From Elymus sibiricus (taxonomy: Eukaryota; Streptophyta; Magnoliopsida; Poales; Poaceae), in the NCBI GenBank assembly GCA_039707655.1, contig CM077676.1, positions 84,407,895-84,471,894 on the forward strand: DNA of 64,000 bases, in the 5' to 3' direction. This document shows, piece after piece, positions 54,402-64,000 of the stretch (the stretch's first letter is position 1; every line of letters starts with the position of its first letter). Position numbers and translations under genes: made by a program. The notes under the pieces are model-generated. The model was not told where the DNA came from and did no database searches. It saw nothing but the letters and a program-made list of their open reading frames with translations.

Positions 54402-55381
54402 TCACATGAAAATAAAGAATTGAAACATAATGGGAGCATCATGAAGCACATGACTAGCACATTTAAGCCTAACACACTTCCTATGCATGGGGATTTTGTG
54501 AGCAAACAATTCATGGGAACAAGAATCAACTAGCATAGGAAGGTAAAACAAGCATGACTTCAAGATTTTCAACACATAGAGAGGAAACTTGATATTATTG
54601 CAATACCTACAAGCATATGATCCTCTCTCATAATAATTTTCAGTAGCATCGTGAATGAATTCAACAATATATCTATCACATAAAGCATTCTTTTCGTGAT
54701 CCACAAGCATAGAAATTTTATTACTCTCCACATAAGCAAATTTATTCTCATGAATAGTAGTGGGAGCAAATTCAATGAAATAACTATCATATGATACTTG
54801 ATTGGCATTATCAAATTGAACATTAAAATCATGATGAAAAGTCTCATGGTTATAATTACTCTTTAAAGCATACATGCATCACCACAATCATCATAGATAG
54901 CAACTTTGTTGTCATAATCAATTGAAACCTCTTCCAAAATAGTGGATTCATCATTAAATAAAGTCATGACCTCTCCAAATCCACTTTTATAATTATTATA
55001 ATAAGATTCAACATCCTCCAAAATAGTGGGATCATTCTTACATAAAGTTGACACTCTTCCAAACCCAATTTCATCAATATAATCATCGTAAATAGGAGGC
55101 ATGGTTTCATCATAACAAATTTTCTCATCAAAACTTGGGGGACTAAAAATTTCATCTTCATCAAACATAGCATCCCCAAGCTTATGGCTTTGCATATCAC
55201 TAGCATCATGGATATTCATAGAAAGCATACTAACAACATTGCAATCATGCTCATCATTCAAAGTACTCACATTAAACATTTTATTAAATTCTTCCTCTAA
55301 CAATTGAGCACAATTATCGGAATCCTTATTTTCAAGAAAGACATTATAAAGATAAAGCATTTGAGGCAACCTCAATTCCAT
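54402..55381 (-). pseudogene. uncharacterised acidic ORF of element 2, frameshifted
   Basis: The minus-strand frame from ATG 55381 encodes 172 residues; coding continues in another frame from 54875 to 54402 (157 residues), so a small indel near 54870 splits one ORF of about 325 residues. The first half is strongly acidic and contains an internal repeat: GFGRVSTLCKNDPTILEDV (106-124) and GFGEVMTLFNDESTILEEV (134-152). A related motif, EFGDVKTLNSDVPTIL, occurs in element 1's linker before the protease. The second half is Cys/His/aromatic-rich (YIVEFIHDATE, PMLVDSCSHELF). I recognise no enzyme domain. It occupies the gag position, directly downstream of the primer site, so a structural or RNA-binding role is a guess. 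Confidence 0.55.
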
Positions 55382-55479
55382 TTTTTTGTAGTTTTCTTTT
55401 ATAAAACCAAACTAGTGATAAAACAAGAAACTAAAAGATTCGATTGCAAGATCTAAAGATATACCTTCAAGCACTCACC

Positions 55480-55497
55480 TCCCCGGCAACGGCGCCA
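55480..55497 (-). other. primer binding site of element 2, tRNA-Asp
   Basis: The minus strand reads TGGCGCCGTTGCCGGGGA, an exact match to the expected tRNA-Asp complement, ten bases inside the LTR. Confidence 0.85.
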
Positions 55498-55507
55498 GAA
55501 ATGAGCT

Positions 55508-56770
55508 TGATGTCTACTACACAACTTATTCTTGTAGACTCGTGTTGGGCCTCCAAGAGCAGAGTTTTGTAGGACAGTAGCAATTTTCCCTCAAGTGGAT
55601 GACCTAAGGTTTATCAATCCGTGGGAGGTGTAGGATGAAGATGGTCTCTCTCAAACAACCCTGCAACCAAATACAAGAAATCTCTTGTGTCCCCAACACA
55701 CCCAATACAATGGTAAATTGTATAGGTGCACTAGTTCGGCGAACTGATGGTGAGACAAGTGTAGTATGGATAGTAGAAATAGATTTTTATAATCTGAATA
55801 AATAAAAACAGCAAGGTAGCAAACGATAAAAGTGAGCACAAACGGTATTGCAATGCTTAAAAACAAGGCCTAGGGTTCATACTTTCACTAGTGCAATCTC
55901 TCAACAATGCTAACATAATTGAATCATATAACAATCCCTCAACGTGCGACAAAGAATCACTCCAAAGTTCCTATTAGCGGAGAACATAAGATAGAAATTG
56001 TTGTAGGGTACGAAACAACCTCAAAGTTATTCTTTCCGATCAATCTATTGAGCTATCCCTATAAGTGTCACAAACAGCCCTAGAGTTCATACTAAAATAA
56101 CACCATATGATACGCATCAACCAACTCTAATGTCACCTAGATACTTCAATGTCACCACAAGTATCCGTGAGTTGATTATACGATATCCATCAAACAACTT
56201 CAGATTCATAATATTCAATCCAACACAAAGAACTTCAAAGAGTGCCCCAAGATTTCTACCGGAGAAAGTAGGACGAAAACGTGCATCAACCCCTATGCAT
56301 AGATTACCCCAATGTCACCTCGGGAATCTGCGAGTTGAGTGCCAAAACATATATCAAGTGAATCAATATAATACCCCATTGTCACCACGGGTATTCATAT
56401 GCAAGACATACATCAAGTGTTCTCAAATCCATAAAAATATTCAATCCAATAATAGTGAAACCTCAAAGGTAAAAACTCAATTCATCACAACAAGATAGAG
56501 AGGGAGAAACTCCATATGATCCAACTATATTAACAAAGCTCGCGGTACATCAAGATCGTGCCAAATCAAGAACACGAGAGAGAGATCAAACACATAGCTA
56601 CTTGTACATACCCCTAGCCTTGAGGGTGAACTACTCCCTCCTCGTCATGGTGACCGCCGGGATGATGAAGATGGCCTCTGGTGATGATTTCCCCCTCCGG
56701 CAGGGTGCCGAAAAACGGCTGTAGATGAGATCGTGGAGGTACAGAGGCTTGCGGCGGCGTAGTCGAAGTT
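55508..56770 (-). repeat. element 2 5' LTR, truncated
   Basis: It starts tgatgtctactacacaac and aligns with the other LTR until 'gtcgaagttc', where Copia sequence begins. About 400 bp including the TGATACG end are missing, and no duplication marks the junction. Confidence 0.8.
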
Positions 56771-57904
56771 CAAGCTAAGTCAACCTGTCATACTGTTTCT
56801 GAGAGTATTGCATCTCCAACGCAGTGGGTTAGTAAAGCTACTCTTCTCAGTTAACCACTAGCCTGCTTTCCCAGGTCCTACTTCACGGGATCTCTGATCA
56901 CATGGGTTGGGTTACCACCATGGCAACTCATGTGGGTCTCATACGCATCTCCCTCGATGCATTTTCTATCACAATACATGATAGCCCTTTAGTAAAGGGT
57001 TCTGACAGATTCTTAGCCGACTGGATATAATCAAACGCTATCACTCCGGAGTTTCTTAAACGTTTGACAACTTTGAATCTCATTCTTATGTGTTTTGTGG
57101 GCTGCGTGTTGTATTTTGAACTCTTTACCTTGACAATAACTATCTGATTGTCACAGTTCATAACGATAGCCGGTACTGACTTTTCAGCCACTAGCAAGTC
57201 AATCAAAAGATCTCGAAGCCATTCTGCTTCAACACCAGATGCGTCTAATGATGTTAGTTTTGCTTCCATTGTCGATCTTGTTAGGATCGTTTGCTTGCAA
57301 GACTTCCAGGAAACAGTGCCACCTACAAGTGTAAACACATATCCAGTTCTGGCCTTCATGTCATCAGCATCAGAGATCCAATTCGCATCACTATACCCTT
57401 CAAGTACCGACGGGTATCAGGTACAGTGAAGTTTATAGTTCACAGTACCTTTTAGATAGCGCATAATTCTTTCAACAGCATGCCAATGTATGTCACCCGG
57501 ATTGGAAATAAACCGGCTCAGTTTGCTCAAGGCAAACATGATGTCAGGCCTCGTAGCGCTCGCTAGGTACATGAGTGAGCCAATGACTTGAAAGTATCTC
57601 AGTTGATCCTTAGTTGTGCCTTCGAACTTTTGAATCCGCATACTAGGATCATATGGTGTTCGAGAAATTTTGTAGTTCGAATATCCAAAATGACTCAAAA
57701 TCTTCTCAACATAATGGGATTGCAGAAGTGTAATCCCACCCTCATTATCTCTCAATAGCTTGATGTTCAAGATAACATCAGGCACACCATGGTCCTTCAT
57801 CTCAAAGTTCTGAGATTGAAATGACTTAACCTCCTCAATGTCTTTGAGGTTGTAGTATGTCATCAACATACAAGCACAGTATAACTCTTTCGCCCCCACC
57901 ATTG
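56771..57904 (-). pseudogene. Copia RT C-terminus and RNase H fragment
   Basis: Minus-strand coding typical of Copia pol. YVDD codons lie at 57859-57870 but in a different frame from the following FEMKDHGVPDVILNIKLL, GGITLLQSHYVEKILSHFGYS, GSLMYLASATRPDI and RYLKGT, so a frameshift lies just after YVDD. A TGA at 57417 breaks the frame. RNase H follows ([19 protein letters not shown], then [19 protein letters not shown]). The sequence continues to the end of pol but no LTR follows, because it is joined to the truncated LTR of element 2. It is a different Copia family from Angela. Confidence 0.8.
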
Positions 57905-58043
57905 TGATGTCTACTACGCAACTTTTATTCTTGTAGACTCTGTTGGGCCTCCAAGCGCAGAGTTTTGTAAGACGGCAGCAAATTTCCCTCAAGTGGATGA
58001 CCTAAGATTTATCAATCCGTGGGAGGTGTAGGATGAAGATGGT
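57905..58043 (-). repeat. fragment of a third element-2-type LTR
   Basis: It starts tgatgtctactacgcaac and is about 90% similar to 37020-37160 and 55508-55650. It is inserted in the Copia RT and cut by the next element. Confidence 0.7.
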
Positions 58044-58524
58044 TGACGATGCCATACACCCGGGGTACCGGACCTCCGGGGAACAAGGTCGCCAGGCCGG
58101 CCTCAGAGCCCAGAGGTAGCCTAGGCCCCTCGCCACTAACGGTGGGCCTCCTCCCGAAGGATATACACTACTTGTACCGCGAGACATGTACTCTAGTAGA
58201 TAACTTGGGGATCAAGCCATACAAACCGACTTGGGCCATGTAACCCTAGCCCTCACCCATCTATATAAGGGGAGGTAGGGGCTCCCAAGTCGGCGGCTGC
58301 CATCCCACCCACCTCTCCATTAGACCACATACAGATCCAACTCATGCATACCTCATCTGAGGCCATATCAATATAATCAGACATGCAGGATGTAGGGTAT
58401 TGCTCCACCATAGAGGCCTGAACCTGGGTAAATCCATGTCCTATGTGTAACCCAATCTGATCCTCTATGCACTCCGCCCCATGAGGAACCCTATGGAGGG
58501 ATCTGACGGAATTTTGCTCCGTCA
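58044..58524 (+). repeat. 481-bp LTR of a non-autonomous element
   Basis: Ends TGACGATGCC and ...GCTCCGTCA, with inverted TGACG/CGTCA. A TATA box (ctatataagg) is near 58261-58270. It is followed directly by a primer-site-like sequence. No second copy is found in the window. Confidence 0.6.
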
Positions 58525-58550
58525 GTTGGCAAGCCAGGTAGGGGCCTGGT
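58525..58550 (+). other. possible primer binding site
   Basis: gttggcaagccaggtagggg directly after the LTR resembles the TTGGCGCGCCAGGTAGGGG sequence found after 5' LTRs of some grass Gypsy elements, with small changes. Confidence 0.4.
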
Positions 58551-59987
58551 GTGCATAGATACCATGTTCAGATGTGATGCTTCATCATCAACAACTTCGA
58601 TCTCAGCCGGCACCATGGAGGATCGTCCATGGAGATCGAGGGCTCAACATCAACGTAGCATATGCGCGACCTGCAGAATTTTCTGAACAGCAGATTCGTT
58701 TTCATCGGCGCCTCTTCCTTGAGCATTGTTTTGACGATTCCTTCAATGGGCTTGTGCAAAATTGAGTCTACAACAACCCCTCAAAATTTCAGCGCAATCC
58801 GATCTACGAGTCTCCGGGAATCTCCAAAACACTAAGGCCCTAACGAATCTGGACGGGAATCCGCGTGAGCTCTGGAAAACGAGTCCAGCGGCCAACTCCA
58901 ACATCCTTTGGAGGATCCAACCATTGATCTCATGCGGATTAGCCTTGTCAAGAAACCCTCAAAATTTCAGGCCAATCCGACCGTTCAAACTCCGGGACGA
59001 GCCCGAAGAGTGCATCAAGGTATGCGTCAACTTTCTGCGCGAAGATAGATCCGACCCGAGTTCATCTTTCTTCATGAACGGGCTATCAAACTTCATCGCG
59101 CGGAGACCTTCACCACCCGAAGACCTCCTCCGCCGCGGACCTCCATGGCATAGACCTCCTCAGCGCGGACCTCCATGGCGGGGACCTCCATCGTGCGGAC
59201 TTCCCTCGCCGCGGACCTCTACTGCGCGGACCTCCATGGCACAGACCTCCGGCGCCGCGGACCTCCACGGTGGGGATCTCCACCATGCGGACCTCCTCTG
59301 CTGGAGGTCTACCGTCGGCCTACTCGCGCCGACCTCCTCCGCGGGAGGTCTACCGTGGGCCTCCTCAAGCCGGCCTCATCTTCACCGCGCGGACCTCCTT
59401 CACTGGAGGCCTACCGTCGGCCTCCTCGCGCGGACCTCATCTTCACCGCACGGACCTCCTCCGCCGGAGGTTTACCGTCGGCCTCCTCACGCGGACCTCC
59501 TCCGCCGGAGGTCTACTGTCGGCCTCCTCGCTCGGACCTCATCTTCACCGCGCGGACCTCCTCCGCCGGAGGTCTACCGTCGGCCTCCTCGCGCGGACCT
59601 CCTCCGTTGGAGGTCTACTGTCGGCCTCCTTGCTCGGACCTCATCTTCACCGCGTGGACCTCCTCCGCCGGAGGTTTACTGTCGGCCTACTCGTGCCGAC
59701 CTCATCATCATCGCATAGACCTCCTCAGCCGGAGGTCTCACCGCATGAGCTCCATCGCTTGGCCGCCAATTGCAAGCCTCGCCAGAACTGGCTCGAGGGC
59801 ACCGCCTCACCATTTACAACCAGGTGTATCTATCTGATTATTCAACCATACATATTACCTTGACAAGAAAACTTGTCCACGTTTGCCAATGCTATTTTAT
59901 GCAAATAAACATCGTTGATCTGCCGCTATAGCCTCATCGTGCAACCTCAACGCGTGGGCCTCCCCGCTCCGGCCTCATTACCTGGTG
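58551..59987 (+). mobile_element. interior of non-autonomous element with in-frame minisatellite
   Basis: No retrotransposon enzyme is present. A frame from about 58762 to 59718 is open for 318 codons. Its first third contains a repeated 'ccctcaaaatttcag' word (58779 and 58957). From about 59100 the DNA is a minisatellite of (g)cggacctcctccgccgg-type units with lengths that are multiples of three. As a result all three forward frames stay open (58762-59718, 59175-59837, 59270-59863), giving Arg/Pro/Leu-rich proteins. A coding role is therefore doubtful. The right end is lost at the junction with the next LTR near 59988. Confidence 0.5.
59100..59745 (+). repeat. GC-rich minisatellite
   Basis: Units contain 'gacctcctccgccggagg' and 'tctaccgtcggcctcctcgc', with an optional 'gacctcatcttcaccgc' of about 21 bases. 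Higher-order alternation of about 42 and 63 bases is visible. Confidence 0.8.
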
Positions 59988-61390
59988 GACTACTAACCCA
60001 CAAGTATAGGGGATCGCGACAGTCTTCGAGGGTAGTATTTCACCCAAATTTACTGATTCGACACAAGGGGAGCCAAAGAATATTTATGAGTATTAGAAGT
60101 TGAGTTGTCAATTCAACCACACCTGGAGAACTAAATATTTGCAGCAAAGCTTTTAGTAGCACAGTAGTATCATAGTTTGATAGTAGTGATAATAGTAGCA
60201 ATAGTAACAGGAACAGTAACAGAAGTAATTTTGTAGTGATTGTAACAGCAGGAGTAACAGTAGTAACTTAGCAAAGATCAATATGAGAAAAGCATAGGCA
60301 TTGGATCAATGATGGATATTTATGTTGGATGACATTCATCATGTAACAGTCACAACCTAGAGCGATACACAATAGTTCAAATTCATCAATATAATGTAGG
60401 CATGTATTCCATATATAGCCATACATGCTAATAGTAAGAACTTGCATGACATCTTTTGTCCTACCCTCCCATGGCAGCGGGGTCCATAGGGAAATCTAAG
60501 GGATATTAAGACCTCCTTTTAATAGAGAACCGGAACAAAGCATTAACACATGGTGAATACATGAACTCCTCGAATTACAGTCATCCCTGAAGAGTATCCC
60601 AATTGCTGTCACTTTGGGGTCTACGATTCAGAACAATAACAAGTGCATATAACTAGCTGATAGGATCAAGAACTCAAATATATTCATGAAAACATAGAGG
60701 GTTCAGATCTGAAATCATGGCACTCGGGTCCTAGTTACAAGCATTAAGCATAGCAAAGTCATAGCAACATCAATCTCAGAACATAGTGGATACTAGGGAT
60801 CAAACCCTAACAAATTGACTCAATTACATGATAAATCTCATTCCACTCCATCAACATCTAGCAAGCCTACGAAGGAATTACTAACTCCTGGTGGTGATCA
60901 TCATGAAATTGTTGATTGAGGATGGTTGAATCCCCCTCTCCGGAGCCCCGAACGGACTGCAGATTAGCCCTCCTGATGAATAATAGGAGGTGGCGGCGGC
61001 TCCGTATCGTAAAATGGGGAAACTTCTTCTCTTATTTTTTTTCTCGGGGAAACGGATTTTATAGCATTGGAATTAGGTCAAACGGCCACCTGTGGGCCCC
61101 ACAAGGTAACAGGGCGCGTCTAGGGGGGTGGCCATGCCCTGTTGCCATGTGGGCAATAGGTGGCCCCTCTCCGGTGGATCTTCGTTCCAGTACTTTTCAT
61201 TTATTCCATGAAAAATCTCCAGAAAGTTTTGTCCAATTCTGAGAACTTTTATTTCTGCACAAAAAACAACACCATGGTAGTTGTGCTGAAAACAGCGTCA
61301 GTCCGGGTTAGTTTCATTCAAATCATGCAAATTAGAGTCCAAAACAAGAGCAAAAGTGTTTGGAAAAGTACATACGGCGGAGACGTATCA
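59988..61390 (-). repeat. third TGATACG-type Gypsy LTR, minus strand
   Basis: The right end is ...GGCGGAGACGTATCA (TGATACGTCTCCGCC on the minus strand). The left end contains 'aacccacaagtataggggat', a common terminus of a different Triticeae Gypsy LTR family from elements 1 and 2. The very last bases are degenerate. An AGTAAC/AGTAGC-rich microsatellite is at about 60165-60265. ORFs inside are short and unsupported. Confidence 0.65.
60165..60265. repeat. AGTAAC/AGTAGT-rich microsatellite
   Basis: Runs of agtagtgataatagtagc and agtaacaggaacagtaacag, imperfect hexamer-like repeats inside the LTR. Confidence 0.7.
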
Positions 61391-61513
61391 ACTCCCCCAA
61401 GCTTAACTCATTGCTTGTCCTCAAGCAATTTAGTTGACAAACTGAAAGTGATAAAGCAAAACTTTTACGAACTCTTTTGTTCTTGTATCCGTATATAAGC
61501 TTAAATAGTACCT
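61391..61513 (-). other. polypurine tract and interior stub of third Gypsy
   Basis: The minus strand reads gagttaagcttgggggagt directly before TGATACG. About 100 bases of interior remain before another repeat begins. A small hairpin (gtcgt/acgac around gggt) is at 61514-61527. Confidence 0.6.
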
Positions 61514-62533
61514 GTCGTGGGTACGACCATCTATGGGGCCATCCAGCCCCTTGTGGTTCGGTAAGGGGGATCAACGTGCACAAAGAGCATGAACAATGGA
61601 TGACGCAAGAGATTTACCCAGGTTCGGGCCGCTGAGAAGCGTAAAACCCTACTCTTGCTTTTGGTGTATTGGGTGTGTGAGAGCACAAGTACATGGATCG
61701 CTTCTCCCGGCAAGGTGCGGAGTGAGCTGCTACGCGAGGCGTGCTGGTGTTTGAAAAGGGGTCCGAATCCCTCTAACTGTTACCTTGGCCCTCCTTTTAT
61801 AGCTCAAGGGGTCACCACAGTGGCAAAACAGTAATTACATAATGATTAGACAGCAAAGAATGCTATCATACCTAACTTTGCCAGTTTAGGCCAAAAGCAT
61901 TAAATGCGCCGTTAGGTGTCATGTGGAGAGGTAGCCCCGGCAAGGTTTCTACACCGCTTGCCCAGCTACCTCGTATTATGCTGACACGCCTCCTAGACGG
62001 GTGTCATTAGAGGCAGATCATGTTCCAGTGTGCTGACACGTGCCCGACAAGCCTTACCAAACAGCCTACGCGATCGACACCTCACCCACTAGCGGACATA
62101 TGTGCGGTGAGGTGGAGCGCAGGAGGGCTGGCAAAAGCTTGCCGGTACGGAGCTTGCCGGGTCTTCACCTTGCCGGTTTAGCCTCGCCGGCAAGGAAAGT
62201 CTTCATCTTCGTACTAGTTGAGTGCTGTGTCTTCAGCTTCTTTCTGGTGGCTTCTGCGACTGGGCTCTGAATCTTGGTCTTGGCAGTTCCCGGGAAGGCT
62301 TGGCCGGCAAGGAGGCTGCTACTGTCTGTGCATAAGTCAAGGTATAAAATACCCATGTTTTATACACCAACAGGAGCCCCCGGGCCTGGGCCATACACGC
62401 GTCTGAAGCGTCGTTGGGCTTGGCCCAAACAATGCACAGACACGCGGCGGGAAACTGCCGTTGTAATTTTCGTCATGATGATTATCCTGACGCACGTCCA
62501 ATCCACGCATTAAATGCGGGTCATGGGAACTTG
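61514..62533 (-). repeat. LTR-like repeat, copy 1
   Basis: From 61587 this block matches 63054-64000 at an exact offset of 1,467. Minus-strand promoter features are visible: ctataaaagg inverse near 61793-61803. There is a cluster of TTGCCGG/CCGGCAAG words (62139-62200) and a conserved 'taaaatacccatgttttata' segment (62342-62363). It is most likely an LTR on the minus strand; family not recognised with certainty. Confidence 0.5.
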
Positions 62534-63053
62534 GACTGTTGCGGTTATATTGTGGTAGCGCGCCTGTAAAAGAACGTGGACGGGGTGCTGCTCAAGAACG
62601 CTCATCGCAATCCCGGCCTCGATCTCTCCGGGGTCTTCAGGAGGTTGCCGGATAGCACGGACGTCACTGCTGCCGACAAGATCGCTGCCCCTCTTGCCGA
62701 CAAGGTTCTCCAAATCCCCAGTGTTCAAGGGAATCGTCGAGACTAAGCTTGTCGCTACATCCACCACTATGCTGCCATGTACAAGATACATTTGATCTTT
62801 TGTTAGCCTAGCACTATTTCTGTGATGTAATATAACATGTGCTGCTTGAATGCATGTACGCCATTCCCCTTGTCTTATTTTGCCTTTGTATGATTGTGCC
62901 CCTATGCTTATTTGGAAACTTGCCGGTGCGCACACTTGCCGCGAGCGCTTTGAGGAACGGGTCCTTAGCAGCATGCTGGGAGTGCCACTGCCGGCAAGGC
63001 GACTTGTCGAGCCAGAATGCAGCTGCCAGGCTCGCCGAGCGGACTCGAGGCAA
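62534..63053 (-). other. sequence between the two LTR-like copies
   Basis: 520 bases with several 'ttgccg' words and no known domain. ORFs on both strands up to 199 residues extend into the flanking repeat and are not convincing. It may be the remnant interior of the element. Confidence 0.35.
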
Positions 63054-64000
63054 GCATGAACAATGGAAGACGCAAGAGATTTACCCAGGTTTGGGCCGCT
63101 GAGAAGCATAAAACCCTACTCCTGCTTTTGGTGTATTGGGTGTGTGAGAGCACAAGTACAAGGAGCGCTTCTCCCGGCAAGGTGCGGAGAGAGCTGCTAC
63201 GCAAGGCGTGCTGGTGTTTGAAAAGGGGTCCGAATCCCTCTAACTGTTGCCTTGGCCGTCCTTTTATAGCTCAAGGGGTCACCACAGTGGCAGAACAGTA
63301 ATTACATAATGATTAGACAACAAACAGTGCTATCATACCTAACTCTGCCAGTTTAGGACAAAAGCATTAAATGCACCATTAGGTGTCATGTGGAGAGGTA
63401 GCCCCGGCAAGGTTTCTGCACCGCTTGCACAGCTACCTCGTATTATGCTGACACGCATCCTGGACGGGTGTCATTAGAGGCAGAAGCTGTTCCAGTGTGC
63501 TGACACATGCCCGACAAGCCTTACCAAACAACCTGCGCGGTCGACACCTCACCCACTAGCGGACATCTGTGCAGTGAGGTGGAGATCAGGAGGGCTGGCC
63601 AAAGCTTGCCGGTACGGAGCTTGCCAGGTCTTCACCTTCCCGGTTTAGCCTCGCCGGCAAGGAAAGTCTTCATCTTCGGTACTAGTTGAGTGTTGTGCCT
63701 TGAGCTTCTTTCTGGTGGCTTCTGCGACTGGGCTCTGAATCTTGGTCTTGGCAGTTCCCGGCAAGGATTGGCCTGCAAGGAGGCTGCTACTATCTGTGCA
63801 TAAGTCAGGGTATAAAATACCCATGTTTTATACACCGACAGGAGCCCCCGGGCCTGGGCCATACGCGCGTCTGAAGCGTCGTTGGGCTAGGCCCGAACAA
63901 TGCACAGCACGCGGCGGGAAACTGCCGTTGTAATTTTCGTCATGATGATTATCCTGACACACGTCCAATCCACGCATTAAATGCGGGTCGTGGGAACTTG
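63054..64000 (-). repeat. LTR-like repeat, copy 2 (runs off window)
   Basis: It matches 61587-62533 from 'gcatgaacaatgga' to the window end with scattered substitutions (several percent). The inverse TATA is at about 63260-63270. The sequence continues beyond the window, so the true end is unknown. Confidence 0.6.

Larger units (their letters stand above)
37020..56770 (-). mobile_element. element 2: minus-strand Gypsy-type element inserted in element 1's LTR
   Basis: The 3' LTR (37020-37271 plus 47014-48428) is split by the 9.74-kb element. The interior (48429-55507) holds a solo LTR, noncoding repeats and one uncharacterised ORF region. The primer site is tRNA-Asp, and the 5' LTR (55508-56770) is truncated. 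LTRs start TGATACGTCTCCAACGTATC, end GTAGTAGACATCA and are about 1.66 kb; they differ from each other by about 4-5%. No Gag core, RT or integrase is present, so it is non-autonomous. Confidence 0.8.

Noticed and set aside
62510..63109. 199-residue minus-strand ORF between the terminal repeats
   Set aside because: It extends into repeat sequence, has no recognisable domain, and overlaps plus-strand ORFs of similar length. There is insufficient support.

Overview
The window looks like intergenic DNA of a large-genome grass, most likely a Triticeae species (wheat, Aegilops, barley or rye). It is almost wall-to-wall nested LTR retrotransposons of familiar Triticeae type: a BARE/WIS/Angela-like Copia, Gypsy LTRs that begin TGATACGTCTCC with a tRNA-Asp primer site, and Gypsy-like elements with 4-kb LTRs and a tRNA-iMet primer site. 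There are no operons, tRNA, rRNA or CRISPR signals, and no host gene that looks intact. Family names are recognised from memory of such sequences and have not been searched.

Layout. 1-2033: AT-rich DNA with two Helitron-like 3' ends (CTAG at 126 and 2033). 2034-5252: decayed Copia RT/RNase H remnant and its old BARE/WIS-type 3' LTR. 5375-16269: a complete 10.9-kb LTR element (TSD gttaa) without pol. It carries two tandem paralogous small genes, each with its own TATA box; it sits in a Gypsy fragment (5253-5374 plus 16275-16795). 16796-20128: a LINE-like tail, a type III polyketide synthase pseudogene, an uncharacterised minus-strand promoter plus ORF, and a possible TIR transposon. 20129-37019: minus-strand gag-protease-only Gypsy (element 1); its 3' LTR is split by a complete, very young Angela-like Copia (20635-29657, TSD ccatc). 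37020-56770: a second minus-strand Gypsy (element 2) inserted in the 5' LTR of element 1. The 3' LTR of element 2 is split by a complete 9.74-kb gag-only element (37272-47013, TSD acaag), and its interior holds a solo LTR (49691-52609, TSD catga). 56771-64000: truncated pieces: a minus-strand Copia RT/RNase H, LTR fragments, a non-autonomous element with an in-frame minisatellite, another TGATACG-type LTR, and a 1,467-bp tandem LTR-like repeat running off the window edge.

Insertion order agrees with sequence decay. The two LTRs of Angela differ at only four positions of 1,854. Those of the 9.74-kb element differ by roughly 2%, those of element 2 by roughly 4-5%, and those of element 1 by nearer 8-9% (all by eye over the parts compared). 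Most elements here lack RT and integrase and would depend on partners; the Angela copy carries every domain but has one in-frame TAG in its Gag zinc knuckle.

The most novel item is the pair of gene cassettes at 9778-11675. Each predicted protein has an alpha-beta-beta-beta-alpha pattern resembling a double-stranded-RNA-binding domain, followed by a shared helical segment. A second striking signal is one palindromic motif arrayed upstream of the TATA box in two unrelated LTR families.
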